A stretch of 64,000 bases of DNA from Lutraria lutraria (GCA_964023205.1 OZ026842.1:34859501-34923500); one strand, 5' to 3'; shown: positions 14,501 through 25,554, numbered from the stretch's first letter. Program-made: numbers and translations. The notes: a model not told the origin generated them from the letters alone.

Positions 14501-17500
14501 TTGACCAGCACAAAAATTAGCCAACAATAAATGGCATACCCAGTGGATGAATATATATCATGGAATTTTATTCAGTAGATAATGAATTTCTTAAAATTGT
14601 GACAAGTAAAACATTTCAGGGCTGACTAAATGGACAATTGTGAGTATATACTGAGATTTGACCAATGGTCAGTCATTTCATACATCTTGAGACTGGAATC
14701 ATAATAATGTGAGAAAAAATGGGAAAATTGAGATATCATTATCTTCGAGGAAATTCCCTATCTTAGGTTATTGTGACCTTCCTTGAAATACTGTATACTT
14801 GGATTATAACCTCAGCCCCTTATAGGGACATGGCACTTAGATAATATAGACTCAAGTAAAAGCACGAAAATGTATTACCAAATCAATCTTGCTATGACAT
14901 TATGTATTTGATATGCCACTGATATTGACCAAAAAACACTACAAAGTCGTTATTTATAAATTGTGCACAAATTTGCACTATAAAAAACAAGTAAGTCATA
15001 TCTAGATAGCATATATTATTGATAAATGACGTGTCATTTCCATGAAATAACAAATAGCCTTTGTTATTAAAACAAGGACCTTTTGTGCAAATCTACATAC
15101 TTCAAAAATGATTAAACATGTAAAAGATATCAAAGGCCACTATCAACTAAATATTTGTTCATGGTCCCCTAAACCCTACTAAATTAAGTAAAATATTTTG
15201 GTTTGAAATCTTAAATCTTAAAACAAGGCAAGATTAGAACTGCAATTCTTAAATTCACACCTGAAAGCCAACAGAAATCTAGTTTTCATATCTTTAAAAA
15301 GGTGATCAAAACACAACCATTTTTAATGTTGTCTGAACTGCGGGTTTATTTTCCAACTTAAGTATAATTTAAGGCCATTGTTTCACAGCATTTTGTTACC
15401 AAAAATCAAGTAGGAGGAAAAAACACAATAAGCTATTTTTACCACATGATTTCAACTAACTGCGAAGTTTGGCATCAGAGCAGTCCAATCTAAACTTATG
15501 TTATTGCCATCAACTATGTTGTAGACATTGAATAAATTATTCCTGTACAAAACCAGTTTTGTTAGAATACAAATTTTTACCATATAATCAAACTTATTAA
15601 TATAGTTCAAGTTTTCCCTCGTATGTTTTAATACATACACACATATAGCAAGTTTTCAAATAATGATTTGGGCTAATATAACTTGTCTATGATTTGTGAT
15701 ATTCTAATGTAAATTTTCAATGATTTTTTATATTTTATTAAAACTTTTTAACAATTTGTGATGTTCTGATAGAAAAAAGAATTGTACACTTTGACTGGAG
15801 ACACGCACTAATTTAATACAAAAAGATAAGACAATAAAAGTCATGTAAGGGACTAATTGACCTAACTAATGCTCCTAGGCTGCCATTCTTTATAAGACTC
15901 TAACATAATGTTCATATGGAACATGTCATCTGTCATAATTAGTTAAACATAGAAGTGCATAGTTATAAGGGGATTACATTCATAATCGTCTTAAATCTCA
16001 CATATATGTCAGTCATTACACTAGATCTAGTTATGTTAGATTATGTTATGTTCCTTAAACCATTCCTTTTCTAGGGTTAGTGCCAAGATCCTGATTATTA
16101 ATGAATAATGGTTTGAATGAATTTATGTGTCACAATATTCAATGTCAGACGAGTATTTAGTGATACAAACTAGCCGGGTCTCTGTTAATTGTTTCTGTTA
16201 TATAAGGTAGTGACCAACAGGTTTGAAGTTAAACTGACATTAAATCAAACCAATGCTACTGGAATTCCTATCGGTACAGACACCCTGCCCCCCCCCCCCC
16301 CCAATTCTTTTGTATTGGTAAGATACAAAATTTAATGATGTTCATCACACTAGTTATTATTAATCAAAATGTAACGGAAAAACATGTTTCTTTCTATGTT
16401 TTTGAAAATACATGTCTTTTTCTTTTCACTAGGGTATAGTGTTGCACCAACAGCCAGACTTGTTTGGTAACTATTCCAGCTATACGGAGACAGAATCCTC
16501 AGGCATACAATCTGCTGTATTGGACAGCTTCCTCACATGTGAATTGTACAGCTGTGGTTGGGATTCAAATTCACAGAGGAGAGGTACTGGTCAGAGCCCA
16601 TAACTAATGGAACACAGAGGCCCCTTGAAACCGTAATTTAATTTTTCCATACCTTTTCTCTACCAAATGACAAAGACAATTTTGAGGGAGATTTATAGAA
16701 TTTTAAGCCATGAACTGTAGAAACTGTTTCCTAAACAAATCTATGTTTATAGAATTGATCAGTTTTGCTGTACATTGTACAAACAAACTTGAAAGTCACA
16801 TATTTTTTGGATTCAATAACAACCATAAAATTGGTTTATAATTCATTGGTTTTGCTGTATAAAAGAACTGAAAAATTATTCATTATTGTCAGCATGGAAC
16901 TTAAAAAAACCCATCTTTAATGGATTTCAAAAACAACCTCAAAATAAGAAAATAAATAGTTGGCTAACTTGCACTAAATCATAAACTTCACCTTTTATAC
17001 AGAGTATACCCAAAACCACTTAGCAAATGGACAACCAAGATGATAATAGTCATTCAAAGTGAAACTTTCCACATTACTACCCTTTTTATGTATTCTATTA
17101 AATGGCTTTCAAAAAGGATTTAAACCATGTACTAATTGACAATACAGATCATAATAGTCTGCCATTATCATCAAATATATAAATTACATTCAGAGACAGT
17201 GAAATACTTGAAAAATGAAAGGAAATTTACTTAAAGCACCATAATTGTAAGCTTAAATTCTTTATCTGCAATAAATTTTTTGTACGTATTTTTGAGGTTC
17301 AGTATATACAAATTTCCATATTTAGACATCCTAAAGTCATTTAAACCTTTATGTATATTTACTATTTATTTGCTTTGCCAACCACTTTGACCTCCAGCGT
17401 TTACACCCAAAATTTGTAATTGCAGTTTTGTAGGCAGTAACGGGAATGTTATTGAATGTTATCCCAGTTAGCTGCATGAATAGGGTATTTTTGTCAACAT

Positions 17501-20500
17501 ACAACTACAAATATTGAACAATTCAATGTAAAGCTTATATCTGATATTTGTACTTAGGTTAACTACATGTCTCTAGAAAAAATCTTTTACACACTTAAGC
17601 AAACAGAAATGATTTACATATCAGATAATAATATTATGTGCAGTCAAACCAATGTTTATAGCGGCCACTGCGGAATAAAGGCCACCCTGTGTATAAAGCC
17701 ATTCTTCTAAAAAACTGTTAATTCTTCGCATTATTTCTTTCCCAAGGATGGCTTTTATTCACAGGTTTGACTGTATATTCAATTTATTAGGCATGAAGTT
17801 TTCACCAGAAAGTACAAATCCTATGTAAGGCTATGTAAAACAATCACTTACAATGTAGTTCTGGACTGATTCTTAATGATACCACACATAGAAACCAATT
17901 CAAAATTACAAACAGTTCAAAATTATTATAACAACCACTTTTTTATGGACCAAATTTTTTAAACATTTCATTTACATTTGAATTTGAAAATGAGACCACC
18001 TTAACCTGGATCCCATTTTCTAACAATTCCAAAGGTGGCCATAAGGTCAAGGTTTTATTGTATACAGTATAACAGATACATTCTATTTATCAAAATTGTT
18101 ACTCATTACTGTATGATACCTGATATAAATCAATAGTTGCAGAATGATAAAATTAACATAAAAACCCTATTACATAACTATTCATTTTTTAATTTACATA
18201 TCTTAGTCATTATAAAAGTAATATTGGAAGAAGACTTTTCAGACTATTTTCATTTCTAAACTAAAGAGTCAATTCTATTTTAAACACCAATAAGAAATTT
18301 GATACAAAAATATAGAGTTTCAAGTACATTGTGTATTAGAAAAAACTCAATTTCACAATGAGTAATCATAAATACAAAATGTACACTTAATGAACATTTT
18401 GGAGTGATTAAAAATGAAGCACTTTTTCTAGTGTGAAAATAAACTGCCATTTTATTTTGTTTACAATTTTATCCTTAATTATACTCATGTTTACATTATA
18501 AATGAATTACATGTGTATTATTGTCATATAAGACAATAGTATCAATCCAAGCTATCAAGTAAAAATACGCCTTAATTGATTCAAGTTTCTAAATTAACTT
18601 TAATTTAAATGCTAAATCCATTTTTTGAGGCATGCAGGCATCTAAGATCATACAATCAAACTTTTCCATAATTATATAAAATTTGACATTCTGATTATTG
18701 TAGTCCATTCTAAACACAATCTTAAAATCGACAAATCAGAATTCAATAGTACTTAGACTCGTCCACAAACACAAGTTTTATAATACTCACTTATGAGTCT
18801 ACCTTTCTAACATTTTTGTATCTCTAGAAATTTAAACAAATGGCTTTTTTCTATTGTTATCCTGTAATGTTTCTTATTTCTGTTGAATTTTCTTTAATAT
18901 ATCTGGCCATTCTTTGCAATTTTTTCATCTCTTTTGCATAAGGCACCATGATTATTAAGTAAGTGTAAATAAATATGAGCAAACTTAAGGATTTAGAAGG
19001 TTACTTGCTACATCAAACAATATTGTTAAAATGAACACTTTATCATTTGTATCTAATCAACGTTTACTTAACAATACATGCCACAAATTTTAATTTATTG
19101 TATCAAAATATTAGTTTGAATTCTTCAATATCATCAAAGTGTCTTATATTAAAACTGTGGCTATATATCTTGCAATCCTTCAACCAAATAATGTTATCAT
19201 ATCTCAATAGATATTTCAATAAATAAAAATATGCAAAGATTTTGACTTATATGATTTATTCAGTAATGAAAATTTATTAAATTGAATATTGATTTATCAT
19301 CAGAAGTATACATAAGTATGTAGATATACTTGTACATTTATTTTTGTGCCCTCTTATTGATACATCAAGTGCATATTGTTGCTGGCCTGTCTGTTTGTCT
19401 GTCTGTCTGTCTATCAGTTTGTGTAAAACTTTAACCTTGCCTATAAAATCAAAACATTTCCACTAACAGTCATAAAACTTCATGATTTATGTTTATTCCT
19501 CATGTCAACCTCTACAGGATCTGTGCATTTTAAGGTCAGTAGGTCAAAGGTCAAGGTCACCTGGGGGGCATTGTATTTTAAAAACTACACACAAAATTGT
19601 TCTCTGGGGTTTAGCATCGCATCAACTGCCAGGCTCATTTGGCAAGCTTTCCAACTTCAATAAACGCACGTAAAAGTAAAGAATATATTCCTACCTCGTT
19701 ATTTGTCCACATATGTTCACCCTCACCATGTCGTAGGTCATTATGAAATTCACCTTCGTAGCGACTACCATCTGCCCATAGTTGTATACCTGAAAACACA
19801 GTCACAAAAATATTATACTCAAACATATCAGAAAAGATCATTCATTGGTGTGAGAATATATAACTTGAGATTGAATGTATAAATCAGTTAATAGAAATAT
19901 TACACAAATATATTACTAAGAAATATTGTAAACCTAAATAATGTTAAAATATTTAATTTTTAGTATCTGGGACCTCAGACAATGTCTGAGTTATCAAAAC
20001 CTAGTGTTGAGACCAGTCCAAAATCTGAAGAGTCATAACATCCCAATGTTGAGATCAGTCCAAAATCTGAAGAGTCATAACATCCCAATGTTGAGATCAG
20101 TCTAAAGTCTCAAGAGTTATCACATCCCAGTGTTGAGATCAGCCTAAAGTCTCAAGAGTTATCACATCCCAGTGTTGAGATCAGTCTAAAGTCTCAAGAG
20201 TTATCACATCCCAGTGTTGAGATCGGCCTAAGATCTCAAGAATTTTCAAAATCTAGTTTTGAGATCAGTCTAAGATCTCAAGAGTTATCACATCCTAGAG
20301 TTGAGATCTGCCTAAAATCTCGAGTTATCAAATCCAATTGTTGAGATCAGTCTAACATCTCTGATTGGTTACTTTTGTGCATTAAGAGTGTACTATTGCA
20401 TTGTAAAGTTATACAATGGAGATAATGTTGAAGATATTTCAAACAATCAAAACTTAAAAGCCAATTATAAATAATGTTCAATGTATATTTTTTAGAATTA

Positions 20501-23500
20501 ATTGAAAAATTTAAATGGATATATGACGTCACGTATGAATAAGTTATAATGTATGCCACAAAACACCAATTACAGTCTTAAAATTGTGTAAACTTAAGAA
20601 TATTTTCATGAAAATCAATTTCTGACATTCAACTGAAAATTCATTATTCATACAAAACCTATAAATCTATAAACACTTTGGTGCTAATCAATTTTAACAA
20701 TCATCAATTATGGCTTTGGTTCCAGTAATATAATTACATGGAGAGTAGATCCTAAGCTATCACAATGTACATGTTTACAACAGATCTTTTGGTAATGAAA
20801 AATTTGGTCAGCAATCATCAAATGCATTTTTTTATAATGAAGAGAGGGAGCATGACTTTAATTAAATCATCCCTGAATTTTCAATTTTTGACAACAGGTA
20901 CTTTGTTTAACATTGGGATACTTTATAAAACAACCAATCAAATTAACATGACATTGAGCCCACTACAGCTGACCAATCATAGAATAGTTCTTAACATAAA
21001 TATATGATGTTTAAATCATTGGCAATTTCCAAAGACTATATGTCCATAAAATTACTATTCAAAGAATAAAAAGTCTTGAAAAACAGAATGTATTTAAATT
21101 GTCTAGATGTAATTTATACTGATTCAACTATAGGCTAAATGGAGCATTAAAAAAGAAATACATGCAGGTGTTTTTAAGCTCTTAACATTTCGTTTGATGA
21201 TTTTTTCAAAACAGCTTGAAGTATCAGACTGTATTCGCAAACAAGGAAAATAAAGTGGTCTTAAATACTCAGCTTTATCAGTTAAAGTAACAGTATGTAA
21301 ATAATTGTAAGTATATACGTAAGGTTACCAGGCAAGTCGTAAGATATTCTAAAATCAATGATACATATCATTCAAATAGTTCAATACAAGTAAAATATAT
21401 AGATTCACGCCTTTAATGGTCACAGATGATAAAAACATATTCGATCAAACTGTCTGAATGTCAGTTACAAGCATACTGTATGGTTTAGCTTCTAGAGTGT
21501 CTTAAAATTTATAAAAGCTAATCCCTGATTTGACCCTTAATGGGAACTGAAAACATTCTGCTATTTTCTACTATACGAGGGTTGTCCTGAAAGTTCGTAG
21601 ACGGTTACTGACACATTCAAATAAAGAATAAATGAAACATGAAAACTACATCCAGCCACACTCCCATGTATTTAGAACAGAAATACGGAATATCGTGATG
21701 TAAATAATAAATCTGTAGCATTTTTTGTACAGGGCTGTAAGTCACAGCGGAGCACACCATGACGTTATGACGTGCGTAACACTTACAACAAATAACGTCG
21801 TCATTTAAAGCGGCGTTACTCTTTTTCAATGTATTCACCGTTACAATCCACGCATTTCCTCTGCCTATACCAACCCATTTGTCATACACCTTGGAATACC
21901 AGTCACTCTTAATTCTAGAGATAATATGTGATGTTGTGGTTCTGAGTTCATTTAAATTCCTGAATTTTCTACCTCGTAGTTGAGACTTTATATAGGGGAA
22001 AACTGCGAAATCCATCGGTGCTAAGTCCGGACTGTAGGGTGCTTGTATGTCCATGAATAGAATAAACATGCGTTTCCCCATTGATTTAGTATCTTGGCTT
22101 TCTTTGGTGGTGGAGAGTTTTTCAGTCTCATAATAATGCAGCCAAGTCTCATCAGTTGTAATGATTATATCTAAAAAACACTTCCCGGTCCGCTTTCCAC
22201 TTGTGAATAAAAGACTTAGCTGCTTTTACCCGTGCCTCTTTGTTATCATCTGAAAGTAGTCTCGACACCCAACATGCACACACACGATGCATTCCAAAAT
22301 TGTCAGTGAGAACTTTATGCACAGCTGCCTTTGAAAGGTCACAAAGGTCAGCGATATCTCTTACGGTTAGGTGCCTGTCGTCATCAATGACGTTCATCAC
22401 TAACAATAATGACCGCTCCGTAATAATCGATGGTCTTCCCAAACGTGAATCATCGGTAGTATCACATCTTCCATCACTAAACCGTTTGTACCATTTATAC
22501 ACAAGGGCCCGGGAAATGTTTGGTCGTTTAGTGGTTGAATTAATAAATTATCTGGTCTCTCCAGGCATTTTTCCAAGCTCTACACAAAACTTGACCAGTA
22601 TGCGCTGCTCCAATCGGACGTCTGACGTCGCCAATTTTGGTGATTTTTCATCCATAGTGTATAGATGTTATTTCTCGTGAAATGTTCGTTTTTGAAACGA
22701 TAACGTTTAAATCAAAACAACATGACGTCACAGCGTAACGGTACGTCATCGTGTATTTTCAATAATGTCTCCCGCTATTTAGACGATTAAATTACACAAT
22801 TTAGACAATGGTCGAGATCAGTGTTTATCTACTTTTTAACGTGCTCCGGGTGTCCCTATATGAGGTTGCTACAGTAATAATCTAACGAGTGTCTTTATTC
22901 CTTTCATATTTTTTTCTCGACCAATGTAAACATTTATTATCACGGTAGTGGGCGATGTAAAAATAAATTTTAAAAAAATAGCCGTTGTCTACGAACTTTC
23001 CGGACAACCCTCGTATATATAACTAGTTTCTTTATGACAATTAAAAGTTATTTGTCTCTTTTCTCTGTAACACACTTCATACAGAAATAGCTGACAGAAC
23101 TAGGTATAGGAATGGGTTAATTAGCACTGGACTCAAGAGCACTTTTATAATCATCTGCTCCAAATAGCTAAGAAAAGCAGAAATTTTCAGAATGGAAGGC
23201 AGCCTTAACATGCTACTTGTAACTAAATAAAAAAGAAAATCATGCATGAAATTGTTCATTTACTAAATTCAAAAACTACATCTTTAGAATCAAATAAATA
23301 CTGGGTTTTGATCAAACAATACAAAATTTTCTCATTGAATTGATGCATATATACAGTGATTTTTTCCTCTCTTTGGGAATGGGTCCAGGTCCATTCAGAT
23401 TGGCAATTTTGGAGTCGTGACAACTAGCTAGGTTATAGGGAACTTTTATCAATAGACAATGCCAAGTAAATCAAGACCTTTGGTTTCTTTGCACTAATAT

Positions 23501-24090
23501 ATATACTATTACACTTCTTGTAAAAATATGATCATAACTTTAATTGTCAGTTTATGTCCGATTTTTTTTTTTTAAATGCTCCATTTAGATTGAAGCCTAA
23601 ATGTTACAGGGAAGGATCCATTTACTGGACCCAAACAAAATGAAAAAATCACTAGCTGGTATACAAGAAAATATATCATTACCTGACCCTTCACGATTAT
23701 TGTCCAAGTATTCTCCTTCATATCTAGCCCCGTTAGGCCAAGTGAAAATACCACGACCTATTTTCTTATGTCCTTGAACCTGGCCCTTAAAACTGGCCCC
23801 ACTTTTATAGTTAAGTTCCACATTGCCATCTCCTGACAGAGGTTCAAATGTGGCACTCTGCAGGCGAGGAAAATCACTGGTACTGTTCATCTGTCTGAAA
23901 ATCATAGTTCATAAGATAAATGAAATACATTCTGCAAAGAAGGGGGGGGGGGAGCATTTGGTAGAGGGAATAACTTCATTTTTTCAACATTGTTGTGTTT
24001 AATTAAGTAATAAACTATGATTTGTTTAAAATAAATTGATTTACTGTGCACCTGGCCTTCAGTATTCGCACTTGTATTAAAATCTGTCAT
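2338..24090 (-). CDS. ANKMY1: ANKMY1 homologue (MORN, ankyrin, MYND protein), 3'-incomplete
   Basis: Fourteen phase-consistent exons give about 974 aa. About six MORN repeats (residues about 45-190, YEGEY or YKGKF with GxG motifs) are followed by a conserved central domain, one ankyrin block (about 345-410), a polar linker, a second ankyrin block (about 600-790) and a C-terminal part with GVGSALCAA and [16 protein letters not shown]. This order and the motifs match vertebrate ANKMY1 (about 940 aa), whose C-terminus carries a MYND zinc finger. No MYND cysteines are visible between 1 and 2337, so the gene probably continues off the left edge. Its molecular role is poorly known; MORN and MYND-ankyrin proteins are often linked to cilia or sperm flagella (inference). 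The 5.9-kb intron 13830-19694 and the mariner-bearing intron 19790-23682 are the largest. Confidence 0.9.
2976..3141 (-). CDS. ANKMY1: ANKMY1 exon 13
   Basis: Residues 856-911: [19 protein letters not shown], then [14 protein letters not shown] and a charged helix. Matches the human FHALMPAEREAFLARKRLLEY region. Donor CGAA/GTAAGT, phase 1. Confidence 0.93.
3705..3912 (+). repeat. Dispersed repeat ending in an atgcccc...ggggcat hairpin
   Basis: About 205 bp ending in a short stem and an A-rich tail. Close relative at 60893-61130: both share TATGAAGTTTGATGATTGTA and a run of acag units before the stem. Reverse-orientation or partial relatives lie at 19345-19570 and 40290-40366. The A-rich 3' end suggests a retroposed SINE-like element. 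Confidence 0.65.
4129..4360 (+). repeat. tRNA-derived SINE
   Basis: Head resembles a tRNA: GTTGAGTGGTTAAG as A-box-like, GGTTCAATCCC as B box, 50-odd bases apart. The body includes gcccaggaaagtccc and ends near gcaacattaaaccc with an A run. It belongs to a family seen at 4690, 47790 and 59040. Confidence 0.65.
4690..4935 (+). repeat. tRNA-derived SINE, degraded copy
   Basis: Begins gcctccacaattgagtgctt, parallel to the 4129 copy, then diverges; the B box is corrupted. Same orientation. Confidence 0.5.
5753..5860 (-). CDS. ANKMY1: ANKMY1 exon 12
   Basis: Residues 820-855: [18 protein letters not shown], then [13 protein letters not shown], equivalent to the human VDRLIHFGADILKPV and GTAVDYGYFKFFQ block. 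Phase 0. Confidence 0.93.
6310..6441 (-). CDS. ANKMY1: ANKMY1 exon 11
   Basis: Residues 776-819: [35 protein letters not shown]. The LPLTxGxGSALC motif is diagnostic for ANKMY1. Donor TTA/GTGAGT, 132 nt. Confidence 0.95.
7005..7112 (-). CDS. ANKMY1: ANKMY1 exon 10: ankyrin repeat
   Basis: Residues 740-775: [20 protein letters not shown], then [12 protein letters not shown], corresponding to the human LLLSHGANPNLLWSGHSPLS block. Phase 0. Confidence 0.95.
7341..7500. repeat. Degenerate G-rich tandem repeat
   Basis: About six copies of a unit of about 25 bp in which AAGGGG alternates with attta or ttta tracts (aaaggggaatgg, caaggggaagg, agaggggggtg). In ANKMY1 intron 9. Confidence 0.6.
7627..7728 (-). 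CDS. ANKMY1: ANKMY1 exon 9: ankyrin repeat
   Basis: Residues 706-739: [19 protein letters not shown], then [15 protein letters not shown]. Phase 0; joins exon 8 directly without needing an extra exon. Confidence 0.9.
8158..8298 (-). CDS. ANKMY1: ANKMY1 exon 8: ankyrin repeat
   Basis: Residues 659-705: [18 protein letters not shown], then [16 protein letters not shown], as in vertebrate ANKMY1 (PLHIAAALPGEEGV). 141 nt, phase 0. Confidence 0.95.
8448..8518. repeat. Tandem duplication of about 37 bp
   Basis: agctagagggccatgta occurs twice, followed by att- or ctt-cctgaggg variants. ANKMY1 intron 7. Confidence 0.6.
8698..8869 (-). CDS. ANKMY1: ANKMY1 exon 7: ankyrin repeats
   Basis: Residues 602-658: [40 protein letters not shown], then IRLPKE. 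The string [14 protein letters not shown] is essentially that of vertebrate ANKMY1. Acceptor TTACATAG. Confidence 0.95.
9140..9789 (-). CDS. ANKMY1: ANKMY1 exon 6: ankyrin repeat and polar linker
   Basis: Residues 385-601, 650 nt. Ankyrin unit [20 protein letters not shown] leads to about 150 residues rich in Gln, Asn, Lys and Ser ([15 protein letters not shown]) with no fold expected, then [20 protein letters not shown] and RHLAVIKNE. Donor GA/GTAAGT, phase 2. The linker looks lineage-specific. Confidence 0.92.
10652..11314 (-). CDS. ANKMY1: ANKMY1 exon 5: last MORN repeat, central domain, first ankyrin
   Basis: Residues 164-384, 663 nt. Opens with the MORN unit [19 protein letters not shown] and LWHGEKL, then a less repetitive charged domain ([37 protein letters not shown]), and ends in ankyrin sequence ([20 protein letters not shown], then [10 protein letters not shown]). 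Phase 0 both sides; donor ACA/GTAAGT. Confidence 0.93.
12714..12835. mobile_element. Short inverted-repeat element (122 bp)
   Basis: Ends are perfect 20-bp inverted repeats, ATTATAAAACTGAGTCTCAA. The interior carries ATTGG and CCAAT. No clear target duplication seen. In ANKMY1 intron 4, between exons 4 and 5. Confidence 0.65.
13683..13829 (-). CDS. ANKMY1: ANKMY1 exon 4: two MORN repeats
   Basis: Residues 115-163: [38 protein letters not shown], then ANGSKYE. Phase 0 at both ends (147 nt). Donor GAG/GTAAGA. Confidence 0.93.
13938..14431 (+). mobile_element. TA-flanked MITE, copy 1, carrying a nested insertion
   Basis: Ends cagtgcaacctctcc and its approximate inverse, flanked by TA. The interior is split by the 334-bp element at 13975-14308. 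Without it the copy is about 155 bp, near the 174-175 bp of copies at 49476 and 63103. TA flanks suggest a Tc1/mariner-type parent. Confidence 0.75.
13975..14308. mobile_element. Nested CAGGG-type MITE with 5-bp target duplication
   Basis: Ends CAGGGATTTTTCGGGG and (minus strand) CAGGGTTTTTTCTCGGT; flanked on both sides by GAGTA (13970-13974 and 14309-14313). Interior repeats the 'aaaattcccaat' phrase. No ORF of transposase type. Confidence 0.75.
16430..16600 (-). repeat. Possible SINE-like remnant
   Basis: Contains cttcctcacatgtg and gttgggattcaaattc, reminiscent of the SINE heads above. It sits in the 5.9-kb ANKMY1 intron. Confidence 0.35.
17641..17773. mobile_element. Short copy of the cagtcaaacc TA-MITE
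   Basis: Starts cagtcaaacc, ends acaggtttgactg; contains the aaaggccaccctgtg and ggcttttattcacagg phrases. ANKMY1 intron 4-side of the 5.9-kb intron. Confidence 0.65.
19345..19570 (-). repeat. ggggcat-type repeat, reverse orientation, with a CTGT microsatellite
   Basis: The reverse complement matches the 3705-3912 unit in order (tgcccctc end, acag/ctgt run, taaaactttaaccttgccta, catgaagttt). The ctgt run at 19385-19420 has expanded into a short microsatellite. Confidence 0.5.
19695..19789 (-). CDS. ANKMY1: ANKMY1 exon 3: MORN repeat
   Basis: Residues 83-114: [20 protein letters not shown] then [11 protein letters not shown], a classic MORN unit. Acceptor TTTTCAG, donor GAG/GTAGGA. Confidence 0.92.
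19985..20362. repeat. 42-bp minisatellite, about 8-9 copies
   Basis: Unit gttgagatcagtctaaagtc, then tcaagagttatcacatcccagt, 42 bp. Outer copies diverge (gaagagtcataac at one end, aagaattttcaaaatc at the other), the three middle copies are nearly identical. In the ANKMY1 intron between exons 2 and 3. Confidence 0.85.
21574..23015 (-). mobile_element. Mariner-type transposon, decayed, 1442 bp
   Basis: Terminal inverted repeats TACGAGGGTTGTCC then T or G, GAAAGTTCGTAGAC, at both ends; TA duplicated outside (21572-21573, 23016-23017). Contains a broken transposase on the minus strand. It sits inside an ANKMY1 intron. Confidence 0.9.
21730..22655 (-). pseudogene. Mariner transposase pseudogene
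   Basis: ATG at 22655 ([12 protein letters not shown]), in-frame stop after MPGETR (TAA near 22550), then the helix-turn-helix region [19 protein letters not shown] and [20 protein letters not shown]. Downstream, [12 protein letters not shown] is the first catalytic Asp region. The sequence then jumps to [19 protein letters not shown], so the segment normally holding the second catalytic Asp is deleted. The end reads [11 protein letters not shown]. Stop, frame change and deletion make it non-functional. Confidence 0.85.
23683..23890 (-). CDS. ANKMY1: ANKMY1 exon 2: first MORN repeats
   Basis: Residues 14-82. [17 protein letters not shown], then MORN-type [19 protein letters not shown] and [20 protein letters not shown]. 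Donor TCAG/GTAATG, phase 1. Two acceptors overlap here (CAG ending at 23891 or at 23895); only the former keeps frame with the 24052-24090 exon. The ATG at 23890 is the fallback start. Confidence 0.85.
24052..24090 (-). CDS. ANKMY1: Possible ANKMY1 first coding exon
   Basis: ATG at 24090 followed by 13 codons ([13 protein letters not shown]) and donor CAG/GTGCAC in phase 0. TAA TAA lies in frame just upstream. It joins in frame to exon 2 if the ACAG acceptor ending at 23891 is used. The start context is weak (C at -3). If this exon is wrong, translation starts at the ATG at 23890. Confidence 0.45.
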
Positions 24091-24280
24091 TAGTAAGTAA
24101 TTTTATTAGTGTTTTATTCTAACAACAGACTAAATGGATAATTATCATAGCACTGTAACTGCACATGTTTATGTGGGTAAGACAGGGCGCTCCATAGACT
24201 TCAAAAGTTGGGGGTCAAAATGACCCTTAGCTGATAGAAATGTAAAGAGTCAACATAATTCTCTACCAAAGTAATGGGTC

Positions 24281-24753
24281 CATTGAAACACCCCAATACA
24301 CCCCAATAACTCTGAAACACCCCAATGCACCCCAATAACTCTTAAATCACCCAAATACAACTCAATAATAATAAAATTCAACTTTATATATGATGAAACA
24401 ATATACATTTTGTATATATAAAAAAAATGCAGATTCTAATGATATTTTACGCAAGATAAGATGTGAATTAAAATTGTTAAGTTTGAGATGTTATATGAAT
24501 GCGTGCATACAGAAATTCAGTATCAACCATCAATTAATTTTTATATCAAATACTCATGAATACAAAATGAATGTAAACAAATAGACGAAGGATGTGAACG
24601 TTTAGAATGATTATTTGGTTGAAAATAAAACATTGAAATAGGTATTTTGTGTGTACTGGGTTAAGAGTTATTGGGGTGTATTGAGTTTGGTGGTCACTGG
24701 TGTTTTTAAGTTATTGTGGTGTATTGGGGCGTTTTAAGAGTTATTGGGGTGTA
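24281..24753. repeat. Foldback repeat with CACCCCAATA arms
   Basis: Left arm (24281-24376) has repeated caccccaataactct units; the right arm (24655-24753) has the inverse agagttattggggtg units. Each arm repeats its unit two to four times at about 30-bp spacing; about 280 bp of AT-rich spacer. Just upstream of the ANKMY1 first exon. Confidence 0.7.
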
Positions 24754-25554
24754 TATGATAACTGAACAAAAATCAACATTTTTGTAAACAGTATCATTTT
24801 ATGTTCTTAAATCTTGATCACTAGTTTAGAAAAAAATGGAAAATAGTGCTTAGCAGTGTTTTTCTTTGGTAGATTGAATATATATAACAAACACAGGTCA
24901 TAAAGAAAGCCAAAAAAAGATTTTGTCAATGTCCCAATATCTGAAAGCCTTTTTTCCACAAATTGGGAAGGGGCCATAATTTAAATATATAGCCTATCAT
25001 TTTTGAAAATTCAACCATGCACGACTTTCGACCAACTTGGGAAAATGTAGACTGACTTTAAATACATCAACAAACAAATGACAGTTTACATTTCATACAG
25101 AAAATAGACAGTTGCATCAATTATTAAAATATTCCAATCATTTTTATTGGTCCAATCAAAGGTGGTCAATATTTGACTAGAAGTATAAATAAGCAACTAT
25201 TTTGAACACTAAGTCTTAAAGAGGTTGATTTTTATTACGCAACATCATCAGCAAATGGCGATACTAAAAGGACCAGGTTGCAAAAGCAACTAAATTGAGC
25301 GATAGACTAAGTAAGGCGGATAGAAAAAGAACCATAGGTGCGAAACGAAAGGGAATGAGTACGAATCACCATGCTTAACATTTGAGGGCAAGTTATCGAG
25401 AAGCTTTTGAACTGTAAAAAAATAGTTGGAAGTAAGCGCTAATACACATTAACATATAATCAAATGTTAGTGAGGCACCTTTTAATTCTGATAGAATTAT
25501 TATAAGTCCGGTGTTTAATTAAACTCCATTAATCCGCATCACTGTTTACATTAA

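Larger units (their letters stand above)
13830..19694. other. Large ANKMY1 intron
   Basis: 5.9 kb between exons 4 and 3. Holds TA-MITE copy 1 with its nested element, a poly-C tract of about 15 (16290), a SINE-like remnant and a short cagtcaaacc MITE; otherwise AT-rich and featureless. Confidence 0.7.

Noticed and set aside
16290..16305. Poly-C tract (also near 59838) as a quadruplex-forming element
   Set aside because: Single uninterrupted homopolymer runs; most simply slippage-prone mononucleotide repeats.
22240..22680. 146-codon plus-strand ORF
   Set aside because: Antisense of the mariner transposase helix-turn-helix region.
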